Assembly (NCBI GenBank): GCA_022340865.1
Contig: JAJDNC010000166.1
Location: forward strand, 1 to 41,066
Length of the DNA: 41,066 bases
Source of the DNA: Gemmatimonadota bacterium
Lineage (GTDB): Bacteria > Gemmatimonadota > Gemmatimonadetes > Longimicrobiales > Gaopeijiaceae
Reading direction: 5' to 3'
The notes under the pieces are model-generated. The model ran no database searches. It was not told the origin of the DNA and saw only the letters and a list, made by a program, of their open reading frames with translations. The first letter of the stretch is position 1. Each line of letters starts with the position of its first letter. This document shows, in pieces, positions 8,380 through 16,181 of this stretch. A program made the position numbers and the translations under genes.

Positions 8380-8648
8380 TCGAGACCTCTGATCGTCTTC
8401 CGATGAGGGGGAGAAGGGACGAAGATGTTGCGCGAATGCCCGGAGGGGGTCAAGGGTGGAGCGCGAACGGGGATGCCGGCAGTCCCGGGGGGCGTGGGTG
8501 GAGCCGGTCGGAGGCCACCCACGCGGGCTCCTCCAGGCGTCGGCCCGTCAGCAAACACTTGTTTTAGCCTGCGGGAGTGCGGCATCTTGAGAGTCGGACC
8601 ATCAGGATCCCGGGGTCCCGCCCACGTACCGTGTCGGAGGAGAGTTCC

Positions 8649-9683
8649 ATGGTTCGCAAGAGCCTTCTCGTAGCCGTGCTCCTGGCCACCGCCACGCCGC
8701 TGGTAGCCCAGGAGGTACCCGTGGAGTGGACGTCGAAGCGGCCCGACGGCCAGGCCCCGGTGGGGGTCATGGACGCGCGGCTCCTCGCCAAGGGCCAGGT
8801 CCTCATCGGCTATCACTTCATCCAGACGGACTCGAAGGGCCTCTGGGTGGACAACGACTCCCTCACGCTGGACCAGAGCCTCCAGGCGTATCCGGTGGTT
8901 CCCCGCTCCATGTCGAACCAGACCCACGAGGTCACGCTGGCCTTCGCGCCCGCGTCGACGCTGACCCTGGTCGGCCACATGACCTACTCCCAGCTCAAGC
9001 GCGAGGAGTGGTTCAACTACAACGGCAGCCTCTACTACCACGAGACACAGGTCAAGGAGCTGGGCGACCTGCAGGTCTCGGCCCTCTACAGCGTGTTCAA
9101 CCAGGGTGTGGTCCGCGCCCACATCCAGCTGGGAGCCCAACTCCCCACCGGCGCGTATCATCCGACGGCGGAGACGGCTCTCTCCGGTACGGTGAAGGGA
9201 CCCGTCCCCTACGAGATGAGGACGGGCGCCGGCACCTACGCCGTCCTCCCCGGGATGACGATGCTCGTCCAGAACGCCTTCGGCTCGTTGGGCGTGCAGG
9301 CTCGGGGAACGTTCTACATCGGCACCAACAACAACGACTTCGCACCGGGCAACGTCTACGACTTCAACGTCTGGGCCGCGTACAAGCTCAACGACTACTT
9401 CAGCGTCTCGGGGCGCGTGCACTACGAGCGCTGGGACGCCATCAAGGGCGCCGACCCCAGCGTCGCGGCGTACATCGGCCAGGATCCCGGATACAACGGC
9501 TACAACGCCAAGGGCCACATCTTCGAGATCCCGGTGGGCCTGAACATCTACATGCCCGAGGGCATACACCTCGGTGGGAACCGGCTGTCCATCGAGTTCA
9601 CGCGCACGGCGTCACAGTTCTACCAGGGTCCGCATCTCGGCTCCGATTGGGGGCTCGTGATGGGCTGGCAGACGGTGTTCTGA
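8649..9683 (+). CDS. Predicted outer-membrane beta-barrel protein
   Basis: A 344-residue exported protein. It begins with a signal peptide (MVRKSLLVAVLLATATPLVAQ, cleavage likely after AQ near residue 21). The mature chain shows alternating amphipathic strands with many aromatic residues at strand ends, and finishes with WGLVMGWQTVF, a C-terminal Phe typical of barrel insertion signals. It loosely resembles the phenol-degradation meta-pathway (MetA-like) outer-membrane family, but the match is general and function is not assigned. The ATG at 8649 is supported by GGAGGA about 6 bases upstream; an earlier in-frame ATG at 8577 would disrupt the signal peptide. Confidence 0.78.
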   Translation: MVRKSLLVAVLLATATPLVAQEVPVEWTSKRPDGQAPVGVMDARLLAKGQVLIGYHFIQTDSKGLWVDNDSLTLDQSLQAYPVVPRSMSNQTHEVTLAFAPASTLTLVGHMTYSQLKREEWFNYNGSLYYHETQVKELGDLQVSALYSVFNQGVVRAHIQLGAQLPTGAYHPTAETALSGTVKGPVPYEMRTGAGTYAVLPGMTMLVQNAFGSLGVQARGTFYIGTNNNDFAPGNVYDFNVWAAYKLNDYFSVSGRVHYERWDAIKGADPSVAAYIGQDPGYNGYNAKGHIFEIPVGLNIYMPEGIHLGGNRLSIEFTRTASQFYQGPHLGSDWGLVMGWQTVF

Positions 9684-9707
9684 GCCTGGGGGGCGGAAGG
9701 GTCGCCC

Positions 9708-10985
9708 TCAGCTCACCATCACCAGGTGGTAGCTCTTCTTGCCCTTCCTGAGCAGCAGGAAGCGCCCGTCGATGGCGTCCGCGGTGCCCACGCGATGGTC
9801 GACGTCGGCCACGCGCCGGTTGTTCACGTAGATGCCGCCCCCGCCGATGGCGCGGCGCGCGTCGCCCTTGGATGTGGCGACACCGCACTCGACGAGGAGG
9901 TCCACCAGCGCCCTGCCGCTTCCACCCAGGGCGTCCCGGGCCAGCAAGGAAGACGGCACGTCGGCGAAGATGTCCGCCACGTCGTCGGCGCCCAGACCTT
10001 CGATGTCGCCTCCGAACAGCACCTCCGAGGCCTTTCTTGCAGCGGAGAGCCCGCTCTCACCGTGCACCCGGCGGGTCACCTCCTCGGCGAGGGCGTGCTG
10101 GGCGGCCCGGGCCTGGGGCTCCGCGCCCGCCTTCGCCTCCAGGTCCTCGATCTCCTCGCGTGAGCGGAGCGTGAAGAACCTGAGGTAGCGGCCCACGTCG
10201 GCGTCGTCGACGTTGATCCAGAACTGGTAGAAGCGGTACGGGGACGTCAGTGCGGGGTCCAGCCACACGGCGCCGGACTCGCTCTTGCCGAACTTGGTGC
10301 CCCCGGCGTTGGTGATCAGGGGAACCACCGCCCCGAAGACGCGTGCACCCGCCACGCGCCGGACCAGGTCCGCGCCGGCCGTGATGTTGCCCCACTGGTC
10401 GCTGCCGCCGAGCTGGGCCGTGCATCCCTCCTGCCGGTACAGCTGCAGGAAGTCGTACGACTGGAGCAGCGCGTAGCTGAACTCGGTGAAGGAGATCCCG
10501 GTCTCCTCGTTCTCCAGGCGCCGCTTCACCGACTCCTTGGCCAGCAGCTGGTTGACGGAGAAGTGCTTGCCGATGTCCCGGAGGAAGTCGACGAGGGCCA
10601 GGCCGCCGAGCCAATCGAGGTTGTTGCGCATCTTCGCCGGATTGGACTTGACGTCGAAGTCCAGGAAGTGCTCGAGCTGGTGGCGGATGCCCTCCGCGTT
10701 CGCTGCGGCCGACTCCTTGGAGAGGAGCTGCCGCTCCGCGGTCTTCCCCGAAGGATCGCCGATGAGGCCCGTGCCTCCACCCACCAGAGCGATGGGCGTG
10801 TGACCTGCACGCTGGAGGTGGACGAGGCACATGATGGTGAGCAGGTTGCCCACGTGCAGGCTCGCCGCCGAGGGGTCGAAGCCGATGTACGCGGTGCGCG
10901 GAGCCTCCGCGAAGTGCTCGGCGGCCCCGTCCGTGGCGGCGTAGAGCATGCCACGCCAGTGCAGCTCGTCCATGAGCGATGTCAT
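9708..10985 (-). CDS. tyrS: Tyrosyl-tRNA synthetase
   Basis: A 425-residue class I synthetase charging tRNA-Tyr. The HIGH-type motif is HVGN (44-47) after [11 protein letters not shown]. The tyrosine/tRNA region has [25 protein letters not shown] (about 176-200), and the KMSKS loop is KFGKS (231-235). The C-terminal S4 RNA-binding domain is complete, with [12 protein letters not shown] and [10 protein letters not shown]. This is the TyrRS-S (E. coli-like) length class. The ATG at 10985 matches family N-termini, although no strong ribosome site precedes it; an in-frame TTG at 11021 would add an unlikely 12 residues. The gene converges with the outer-membrane protein gene, 24 bases between stops. 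No T-box leader is seen. Confidence 0.97.
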   Translation of the reverse strand: MTSLMDELHWRGMLYAATDGAAEHFAEAPRTAYIGFDPSAASLHVGNLLTIMCLVHLQRAGHTPIALVGGGTGLIGDPSGKTAERQLLSKESAAANAEGIRHQLEHFLDFDVKSNPAKMRNNLDWLGGLALVDFLRDIGKHFSVNQLLAKESVKRRLENEETGISFTEFSYALLQSYDFLQLYRQEGCTAQLGGSDQWGNITAGADLVRRVAGARVFGAVVPLITNAGGTKFGKSESGAVWLDPALTSPYRFYQFWINVDDADVGRYLRFFTLRSREEIEDLEAKAGAEPQARAAQHALAEEVTRRVHGESGLSAARKASEVLFGGDIEGLGADDVADIFADVPSSLLARDALGGSGRALVDLLVECGVATSKGDARRAIGGGGIYVNNRRVADVDHRVGTADAIDGRFLLLRKGKKSYHLVMVS

Positions 10986-11108
10986 AGCGAGGAACGGTAG
11001 CCCCGGAGCGGGAGGGGTCAAGGGTGATCCACCGCACGTCTACATCCGAGGACCCAGCCCCGCGGCCCAGGGTATTGCCGGGTGAACGTGCCTCGACGGA
11101 GGGGTTTC

Positions 11109-11501
11109 ATGAGCGAGTTCACGCACAGGCTCCCCCATCGGCCTTGGTCGAAGCCGAGCAAGAACGAGGAGGAGTACTTCCATCGCGAGGAGTTCAGCCA
11201 GCGCATGGAGGAGGCCCGGCATCGGGAGTCCTCGCGGGGCGAGGACGAGCGTCGGCGCCTCGCGGAGCTCCATCAGGGCCACTGCCCGCGGTGCGGCGCA
11301 CTGTTGGAAGGGATCCGACTCGCACAGGGCACGGCACACCAGTGCCCCACCTGCCTGGGGGTGTGGATGGACCACGCCACGTTCGACCGGCTGACCCACC
11401 CGGAGGAGAAGGACGACTACCTCACCGGGATCCTGCGGGAGGTGCTCCTCCAGTACACCACCGGTCGGATCTCCACCCCACCCGGCACCGGGAGAACCTG
11501 A
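11109..11501 (+). CDS. Small zinc-ribbon protein (zf-TFIIB-like)
   Basis: A 130-residue soluble protein. The central region HCPRCGALLEG...HQCPTCLGVWMD holds two CxxC pairs (Cys59/62 and Cys79/82), the TFIIB-type zinc ribbon of a small bacterial family of unknown role. The first 55 residues are strongly charged and helix-prone (EEEYFHREEFSQRMEEARHRE). The ATG at 11109 is preceded by GGAGGGG at a spacing of 4-5. It is divergent from tyrS and convergent with the DUF2231 gene. No partner suggests a function. Confidence 0.78.
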   Translation: MSEFTHRLPHRPWSKPSKNEEEYFHREEFSQRMEEARHRESSRGEDERRRLAELHQGHCPRCGALLEGIRLAQGTAHQCPTCLGVWMDHATFDRLTHPEEKDDYLTGILREVLLQYTTGRISTPPGTGRT

Positions 11502-11510
11502 GGGAGCGGA

Positions 11511-11533
11511 CGGGGAGGGCCGAATCCTCCCCG
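11511..11533. terminator. Candidate bidirectional terminator stem-loop
   Basis: CGGGGAGG (11511-11518) pairs perfectly with CCTCCCCG (11526-11533) around the 7-base loop GCCGAAT. It sits in the 48-base gap between two converging stops, as expected for a shared terminator. No T-run follows, as is common in very GC-rich genomes. Confidence 0.45.
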
Positions 11534-11549
11534 CCGCCCCGATCCCCCC

Positions 11550-12437
11550 TCAGCCCCCGAGCTTCTCCAGTCGGTCCTTCACCATGCGGCTCTGCTGGAA
11601 CCGCTCCGGCAGCGACTTCAGGGCGGCTCGGGCCGAGTCCGGCATGGACAGCAGCGCATAAGCGTCGGACGCGTAGAGGGCCTTCCGGATCTGCGTCCGC
11701 GGGTTCCTCGAGCTCGACAGGGTCGCCAGGAGGTCGAGGGCGCCCCGTCCGTCCTTCAGGTCCACGATCAGCGACTCGACCTTGAGCATCTTCACATCGG
11801 GGTCGTCCGGGAACTGAGCCACCATCATGTCGACGAGCCTGGCGGCGCCCGCGTTGTCACCGTCCCTGCGCTCCAGACGAGACTCGTTGTAGAGACCGGC
11901 CATGAGCAGGTGCCCGACGTCCTGGGGCTTGCCCGTCCGTACGCCCACGCCCCCGGCGTACGAGTAGACCAGGTCTCCGCCGTGCTCGCCCGTCTCGTAG
12001 ACCACCCACGCGCCCCAGACCCAGCTCGCCGCCACCACCACGCGGAGCACGGTGGGCGCATGCCGGAGCGCCGAGCTCGACTTCTCCCGCCCCTCCCCGC
12101 CCCCGAGCTGCCCCGTACGCCAGGCCGCGGCGATGGCGAGCAGCTCCACGATGAGGATGCCCGTGAAGATGTTGCGGGTGTCGTGGCCCAGATCCTCGTG
12201 GGTGCGCACCGCCTGGGCCACGCCCGGGATGCTCTCCGCGAGCTCGTGGGCTTGCGCGCCGGACTTGACGGCGAGCCAGGCCGACACCGTTCCCACCACC
12301 AGCAGGATGGACGCCATGGGCCAGAAGTACCGCGGTCGCTTGAGCACCAGCCCCAGCACATAGAGGGGAAGACCCAGGATGAGGGGCACGATGACGAAGT
12401 GCACGATTTGAGGGTGGTAGGGGCCGATGAAGGGCAT
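11550..12437 (-). CDS. DUF2231 membrane protein with helical-repeat tail
   Basis: A 295-residue protein of two parts. Residues 1-165 match the DUF2231 membrane family: HPQIVHFVIVPLILG (8-22) at the first of four membrane segments (about 8-30, 40-58, 88-108, 128-146) and the closing signature GGDLVYSYAGGVGV (153-166). Conserved His residues (His8, His13, His64, His80, His85) could bind a metal or heme; this is inference. Residues 172-295 are soluble and helical, with TPR-like Ala/Leu spacing (GALDLLATLSS, SARAALKSLPERF), unusual for the family. The ATG at 12437 is chosen because GGAGCG precedes it and the first membrane segment follows directly. Confidence 0.78.
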   Translation of the reverse strand: MPFIGPYHPQIVHFVIVPLILGLPLYVLGLVLKRPRYFWPMASILLVVGTVSAWLAVKSGAQAHELAESIPGVAQAVRTHEDLGHDTRNIFTGILIVELLAIAAAWRTGQLGGGEGREKSSSALRHAPTVLRVVVAASWVWGAWVVYETGEHGGDLVYSYAGGVGVRTGKPQDVGHLLMAGLYNESRLERRDGDNAGAARLVDMMVAQFPDDPDVKMLKVESLIVDLKDGRGALDLLATLSSSRNPRTQIRKALYASDAYALLSMPDSARAALKSLPERFQQSRMVKDRLEKLGG

Positions 12438-12596
12438 GACCGCTCCGACGAGAATGGGCAGAGGAAAGCGGTTCCAACTTACGGGGGTCGGCGGTACGCG
12501 CCACCGGCCGTGGCGGGGGGCCGGCGCTCCGCTCGCCGAAGGGCTCTCGCCCCGCGGTTTGCGCCGCGGGCGCCGGGCCCCCAGGGTTCCGGCTCC

Positions 12597-12905
12597 ATGA
12601 GCGTGTACTCCCGATACTACCAGATCGTGCGACGCGTGCCCCGGGGTCGTGTCGTCACCTACGGACAGGTTGCGTACGAGGCCGGGCTCCCCGGGCGCGC
12701 CCGCCAGGTGGGGTACGCCATGGCCGCATGCCCCGAGGACGAGGACATCCCCTGGCACCGCGTGATCAACGCCCGGGGCGAGATCAGCAAGCGGGGGAGC
12801 CCGGGTTCCTTCGAGCGCATCCAGCGGGCGCTCCTCGAGGCCGAGGGCGTCGTGTTCGACGAGCGGGGCCGTGTGGACCTCGACCGGTTCGGCTGGACCC
12901 CGTGA
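12597..12905 (+). CDS. Alkyltransferase-like protein (ATL), MGMT fold without acceptor Cys
   Basis: A 102-residue protein with the DNA-binding domain of O6-alkylguanine-DNA alkyltransferases: VPRGRVVTYGQVA (14-26), the arginine-finger region GRARQVGYAM (33-42), and DIPWHRVINARGEIS (50-64). In MGMT the motif is PCHRV with a reactive Cys; here position 53 is Trp, the hallmark of ATL proteins. These bind O6-alkylguanine and hand it to nucleotide excision repair rather than removing the alkyl group. There is no N-terminal methyltransferase domain. The ATG at 12597 gives the standard ATL length. It is divergent from the DUF2231 gene and not in an obvious DNA-repair operon. Confidence 0.9.
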   Translation: MSVYSRYYQIVRRVPRGRVVTYGQVAYEAGLPGRARQVGYAMAACPEDEDIPWHRVINARGEISKRGSPGSFERIQRALLEAEGVVFDERGRVDLDRFGWTP

Positions 12906-12929
12906 GCCCTATCAGCGGTATCTTTCTAA

Positions 12930-12976
12930 CCGTCTATAATAGATAACGACGGTATTCCTGGCGCCGAACCGTCGTT
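12930..12976 (+). promoter_or_regulatory. AT-rich promoter/operator region of the CGNR gene
   Basis: A perfect -10-like TATAAT (12935-12940) lies within the dyad TCTATAATAGA. Downstream, AACGACGGT (12945-12953) is repeated inverted as ACCGTCGTT (12968-12976), and a third half-site CCGTC lies at 12930-12934. No good -35 is visible. The region ends 17 bases before the CGNR start, which lacks a ribosome site. Autorepression or a leaderless transcript is possible. The second dyad could also be the ATL terminator. Confidence 0.55.
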
Positions 12977-12993
12977 TCTGTATTTTGTCGGTT

Positions 12994-13629
12994 ATGAAAA
13001 GCCCCGATCTCGTCTTCGACGGCGGCCATCTCGCCCTGGACTTCCTCAACACCGAGGCGTCTCCCGACGGGGAGCGGGACGACCTCCTGAGCGCCCCGAC
13101 GGGTCTCCTGGCCTGGCTGGAGGGCGCCGGCCTGGCGGCCACGCCCGATCTGGCGCTCCTGATGGCCTCACCTCCGGAGGCGAGAGTCCTCCTGGCCCAC
13201 GCCACCCGCCTGCGGACGGCGGTGGCCGAGATGGTCCAGGCCCTCGTCTCAGGAACGCCGGCTCCCCCCCTCCCCCTCATGGAGGTCAACCGGATCCTGG
13301 CGGAGCGTACGGCCGGGCTCAGGCTGGAGTCGGACCCGACGGGGTATCGGCTGGTGAGCACCTCGGTGTCGGCCCGCTCGGCGGGCCTGCTCGCGCCGGT
13401 GGCCGAGGCGGCGGCCCGCCTGCTCACCGACGCCGACCCGGCGCGTGTCCGCCGATGCGACGCCCCGGGGTGCTCCCTCTGGTTCCTCGACACCTCGCGC
13501 AACGGCCGCCGCCGCTGGTGCTCCATGGCTCGATGCGGCAACCGGGCCAAGGTAGCCGCCCACTACCGGAGAGGTCGCCGCCTCACCCGGCGACGACGAA
13601 GCGCGCCAGAACGCCGTTCGCCCCCATGA
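12994..13629 (+). CDS. CGNR zinc-finger / ABATE-domain protein
   Basis: A 211-residue predicted DNA-binding protein. Residues 1-145 resemble the ABATE (putative stress-induced regulator) domain, starting DLVFDGGHLALDFLNTE. The C-terminal CGNR zinc finger is C-x4-C-x15-C-x4-C-GNR, with Cys155, Cys160, Cys176 and Cys181 and the sequence RRWCSMARCGNRAKVAAHYRR, followed by a basic tail. Such proteins are regarded as transcription regulators, but targets are rarely known. ATG 12994 is the first plausible start; no Shine-Dalgarno precedes it, while an AT-rich dyad region does. Its last 47 bases overlap the convergent META-domain gene. Confidence 0.88.
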   Translation: MKSPDLVFDGGHLALDFLNTEASPDGERDDLLSAPTGLLAWLEGAGLAATPDLALLMASPPEARVLLAHATRLRTAVAEMVQALVSGTPAPPLPLMEVNRILAERTAGLRLESDPTGYRLVSTSVSARSAGLLAPVAEAAARLLTDADPARVRRCDAPGCSLWFLDTSRNGRRRWCSMARCGNRAKVAAHYRRGRRLTRRRRSAPERRSPP

Positions 13630-14380
13630 GATCCAGGGTGTCTCCGCGGATGCGGTAGCTCCCCGTGGTCCGCAGCACGTCCAGTATGGTCGCGTCCAGA
13701 GCCATGGCGTCCGCGGACGCGGTGGCCGGACAGCGCCGCTCCACGGCGTCGAGGACATCGAACGTGAGCTGTGTCCCCACCCAGCGGAAGGTTCCATTGA
13801 GAGAACGGCACGCCGTGGACGCCTGCAGCGTCTTGGCCTCGGCATCAAGGCGCAGCGTAACCGCGCCCGTCGCCGGGTTCACTGGCCGATCCTTCAGGGA
13901 GAGGGCTCGCCAGAGGGTGCCGGCGAGGGGCGCATCCGGGTGTTGGCCGGGGCACGCGGACTCCCCGGAGATCGCGAGCACCTTGTCGATGACGAGCTCC
14001 TCCCCGGCGCCGCCGACACCCGCATGCGGGATCGAGTGGGCCCGGACGGTGACGCGCACGGCGTCACCGGGAGTGGCGTGCAAGGTCAGGTACGCTTCCT
14101 CCAGGGCGCGCGCCGGGCCGCCGGCCGCTACGGGCCACCCTCGGGAGGTGCCGCAGTCCGTGAACAGCGGGCCTCCGGCGACGTCCACGTAGAGCCCCGT
14201 GAGCGTCCCCGAGAACGGCACAGCCGCCGCGGCGGCCGCGGAGGCCGTCGAGTCCGCATGCGCCGCGCCCGCCCTCTCCGCCCCCGCACGGCCCGGGGCG
14301 GAGCCGGCGGGACGGCCGCACCCCCCCAGAGCCGTGAGGGTCACGACGAGCACGCTCGGGGTGACGGGTACCCTTGTCAT
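13583..14380 (-). CDS. META-domain lipoprotein (HslJ-like)
   Basis: A 265-residue exported protein. The signal segment ends in the lipobox L-G-G-C with Cys21, followed by an Ala/Gly-rich linker. The middle region resembles membrane or heat-shock lipoproteins without a clear family. Residues of about 150-262 match a META/HslJ fold, with LAGTLWRALSL, STACRSLNGTFRW and MALDATILDVLRTTGSYRI, and end in GANGVLARF. The mature protein has four further Cys that could form disulfides. The ATG at 14380 is preceded by a G-rich stretch. The 3' end overlaps the CGNR gene by 47 bases on the opposite strand. Role is probably envelope-related; no experiment-based function is known for close members. Confidence 0.78.
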   Translation of the reverse strand: MTRVPVTPSVLVVTLTALGGCGRPAGSAPGRAGAERAGAAHADSTASAAAAAAVPFSGTLTGLYVDVAGGPLFTDCGTSRGWPVAAGGPARALEEAYLTLHATPGDAVRVTVRAHSIPHAGVGGAGEELVIDKVLAISGESACPGQHPDAPLAGTLWRALSLKDRPVNPATGAVTLRLDAEAKTLQASTACRSLNGTFRWVGTQLTFDVLDAVERRCPATASADAMALDATILDVLRTTGSYRIRGDTLDLMGANGVLARFVVAG

Positions 14381-14549
14381 TCCCTGATCCCCCGGTGGGT
14401 GGGACGTGCCCGCGGAGCGTCCTCATGGGACACCCGTGGGACACCGTAGTAATAGACGCCGGCCGGTGCCGCGTCGATGCCTCCGGACTCCCGTACCGAG
14501 CCCGGAGAACCCGGGGGGCTTGCCCCGGCGCGTGCGCGCCCCTTGGTTT

Positions 14550-14585
14550 GTCGGGTTCGACGGACGGTTCGTCGGGCTCGACGGG
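14550..14585 (+). repeat. Two 15-base direct repeats, 21-base period, upstream of bioY
   Basis: GTCGGGTTCGACGGA (14550-14564) and GTCGGGCTCGACGGG (14571-14585) match at 13 of 15 positions and are spaced 21 bases, two helical turns. They lie 30-65 bases before the bioY start, suggesting paired regulator sites. They do not resemble the BirA operator. Confidence 0.4.
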
Positions 14586-14614
14586 GACCCCAGGAGCTGA
14601 CGAGGAGGAGTGCA

Positions 14615-15253
14615 GTGGCGACGCCGTATGGACTGAAGGCAGACGATGGCTGGACCGCCGCGGCCGCGCAGCGCGGGGAAGGCCGTGCGCGCATCGCGTT
14701 GAAGGTGGTGCTGGCCGTCGTCGCGCTGAGCGTGGCGGCCCAGCTGGCCGTGCCCATCCCCGTAACACCGGTGCCGGTGTCGCTCCAGGACCTGGTGGTC
14801 CTGGCGGTGGGGATCCTGTTGGGCCCCGTGCAGGGTGCCGCGGCCGTCGTCTCCTACGTGGTCCTGGGCGCTCTCGGGGCGCCCGTCTTCTCCGACGGCC
14901 ACGCGGGTCTCCTCTGGCTCATGGGACCCACCGGTGGATACCTGCTGGCCTTCCCCGCCTCGGCGTGGGTGGCGGGTGTGGCGGGCCGGTACGCCCGCGG
15001 GCGCCTGGGGTGGGCGGTCATGCTGGGAGGGATCCTGGCCGCGCAGGCCATCCTCTTCGGCGGCGGCGCGCTCCAGCTGGCGCTCATCACCGGCCAGGGC
15101 TTCTCGGCGACCACGGCCCTGGCGGTGATGCCGTTCGTCCCCGGGATCGTGGTGAAGACCGCGCTTCTCCTCGCGTTCGGCCTGCTTCTGGAGCGGCGGC
15201 GGCGCGGCGGAGGATCCGGCCGTCGGGTGGAGGAGCCCGGCGCCGACAGCTGA
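14615..15253 (+). CDS. bioY: BioY-family biotin transporter substrate-binding subunit
   Basis: A 212-residue membrane protein, the S-component of biotin ECF transporters. Six hydrophobic segments are visible. Family motifs include VPIPVTPVPVSLQDL in the first loop, LGALGAPVFSDGHAGL with the conserved GPTGGYLLAF (about 105-114), and VPGIVVKTALLL near the C-terminus with the conserved Lys. The GTG start at 14615 follows GAGGAGGAG at 14602-14610; an in-frame ATG at 14477 would add a Pro/Arg-rich tail without coding character. No bioM/bioN (ATPase and T-component) is adjacent, so it either works alone or uses a shared ECF module encoded elsewhere. Confidence 0.92.
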   Translation: MATPYGLKADDGWTAAAAQRGEGRARIALKVVLAVVALSVAAQLAVPIPVTPVPVSLQDLVVLAVGILLGPVQGAAAVVSYVVLGALGAPVFSDGHAGLLWLMGPTGGYLLAFPASAWVAGVAGRYARGRLGWAVMLGGILAAQAILFGGGALQLALITGQGFSATTALAVMPFVPGIVVKTALLLAFGLLLERRRRGGGSGRRVEEPGADS

Positions 15254-15269
15254 CGTCACTGCGCGCGGT

Positions 15270-16130
15270 GTGAGCCGTCCCGACCCCGGGCCGCCGGAGG
15301 CCCTCGCAGGGCTCCCCCGGATCCGGGCGCTCCACGTCTATCCCCTGAAGTCGGCGGCCGGCATCCCGGTGGAGTCGGTCGAGGTGGACCGGGTGGGCCT
15401 CGGCCTCGACCGCCGCTGGATGGTGGTGGACGCCGGCGGCCGTTTCATGAGCCAGCGCACGCACCCGGCCATGGCGCTCCTGGACCCGGAGCTCTCCGGC
15501 GGAACGCTCCGGGTGGGCCTTCGCGGCCGGTCGAGCCCCATGCCGCCCCTGGAGCTGCCGCTGGAGGACGGTGTCTCCGACGCCGGCCTCGTGACGGTGC
15601 GCGTCTGGTTCGAAGATCGTTACGGCCTCGACTGCGGCGACGCCGCGGCGGCATGGATGGCGGAGGCGTTGGGCACCCCCTGCCGGGTGCTGCGCGCGGC
15701 CCCACCGCCGGACGGTGAGCACGTGTCGGCGGAGGGACGCGTGCGCGCAGGCTTCGCGGACGCTCGACCGGCCCTGGTGATCTCCACCGCGTCCCTGGAG
15801 GACCTGAACGCCAGGCTCCGCAGGGGGGGCTCCCCGCCGCTTCCCATGGACCGCTTCCGGCCCAACATCGTGGTGGAGGGCATCGCTCCCTACGGCGAGG
15901 ACGCCTGGGGCCTGGTACGGATGGGGAGCGTCTCCGTCCGCGGCGTGCGCCCGTGCCCCCGGTGCGCCACCACGACGGTGGACCAGGCCACGGGGACGGT
16001 GGCCGGCCCCGAGCCTCTGAGGACCCTCTCCGCCTATCGGCGGATGGAGGACGGAGGAGCGGCGTTCGGCATGAACGTGGCGTTCGACGGCCCCGGCGTC
16101 CTCCGGGTCGGAGACGTGATCAGCCTCTAG
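15270..16130 (+). CDS. MOSC-domain protein (YcbX-like)
   Basis: A 286-residue protein with an N-terminal MOSC_N beta-barrel (about 16-110; ALHVYPLKSAAGIPVESVEV, then DRRWMVVDAGGRFMSQR) and a C-terminal MOSC domain. The latter carries FRPNIVV and VRPCPRCATTTVDQATG, with Cys229 and Cys232; in this superfamily a Cys near this position binds the molybdenum cofactor. Related proteins (YcbX, mARC) reduce N-hydroxylated compounds. There is no fused ferredoxin domain, so an external electron donor would be needed. The GTG at 15270 lies 16 bases after the bioY stop, suggesting co-transcription. Function beyond Moco-linked redox is not readable. Confidence 0.88.
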   Translation: MSRPDPGPPEALAGLPRIRALHVYPLKSAAGIPVESVEVDRVGLGLDRRWMVVDAGGRFMSQRTHPAMALLDPELSGGTLRVGLRGRSSPMPPLELPLEDGVSDAGLVTVRVWFEDRYGLDCGDAAAAWMAEALGTPCRVLRAAPPPDGEHVSAEGRVRAGFADARPALVISTASLEDLNARLRRGGSPPLPMDRFRPNIVVEGIAPYGEDAWGLVRMGSVSVRGVRPCPRCATTTVDQATGTVAGPEPLRTLSAYRRMEDGGAAFGMNVAFDGPGVLRVGDVISL

Positions 16131-16139
16131 GCCGCGGAC

Positions 16140-16165
16140 GGCGGGCGGCACGGGGCTCGCCCGCC
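16140..16165. terminator. Candidate bidirectional terminator stem-loop
   Basis: GGCGGGC (16140-16146) pairs with GCCCGCC (16159-16165) across a 12-base loop, in the 51-base gap between the converging MOSC and tricorn genes. No T-run follows; the call rests on position and stem. Confidence 0.4.
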
Positions 16166-16181
16166 TCCACGACGCACGCCC

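Noticed and set aside
12597..12905. O6-methylguanine-DNA methyltransferase
   Set aside because: The acceptor Cys of PCHRV is Trp, and the N-terminal domain is missing, so direct repair is not expected.
13665..14192. Open frame on the + strand within the META lipoprotein gene
   Set aside because: Antisense shadow; the minus-strand gene has a lipobox and a META domain.
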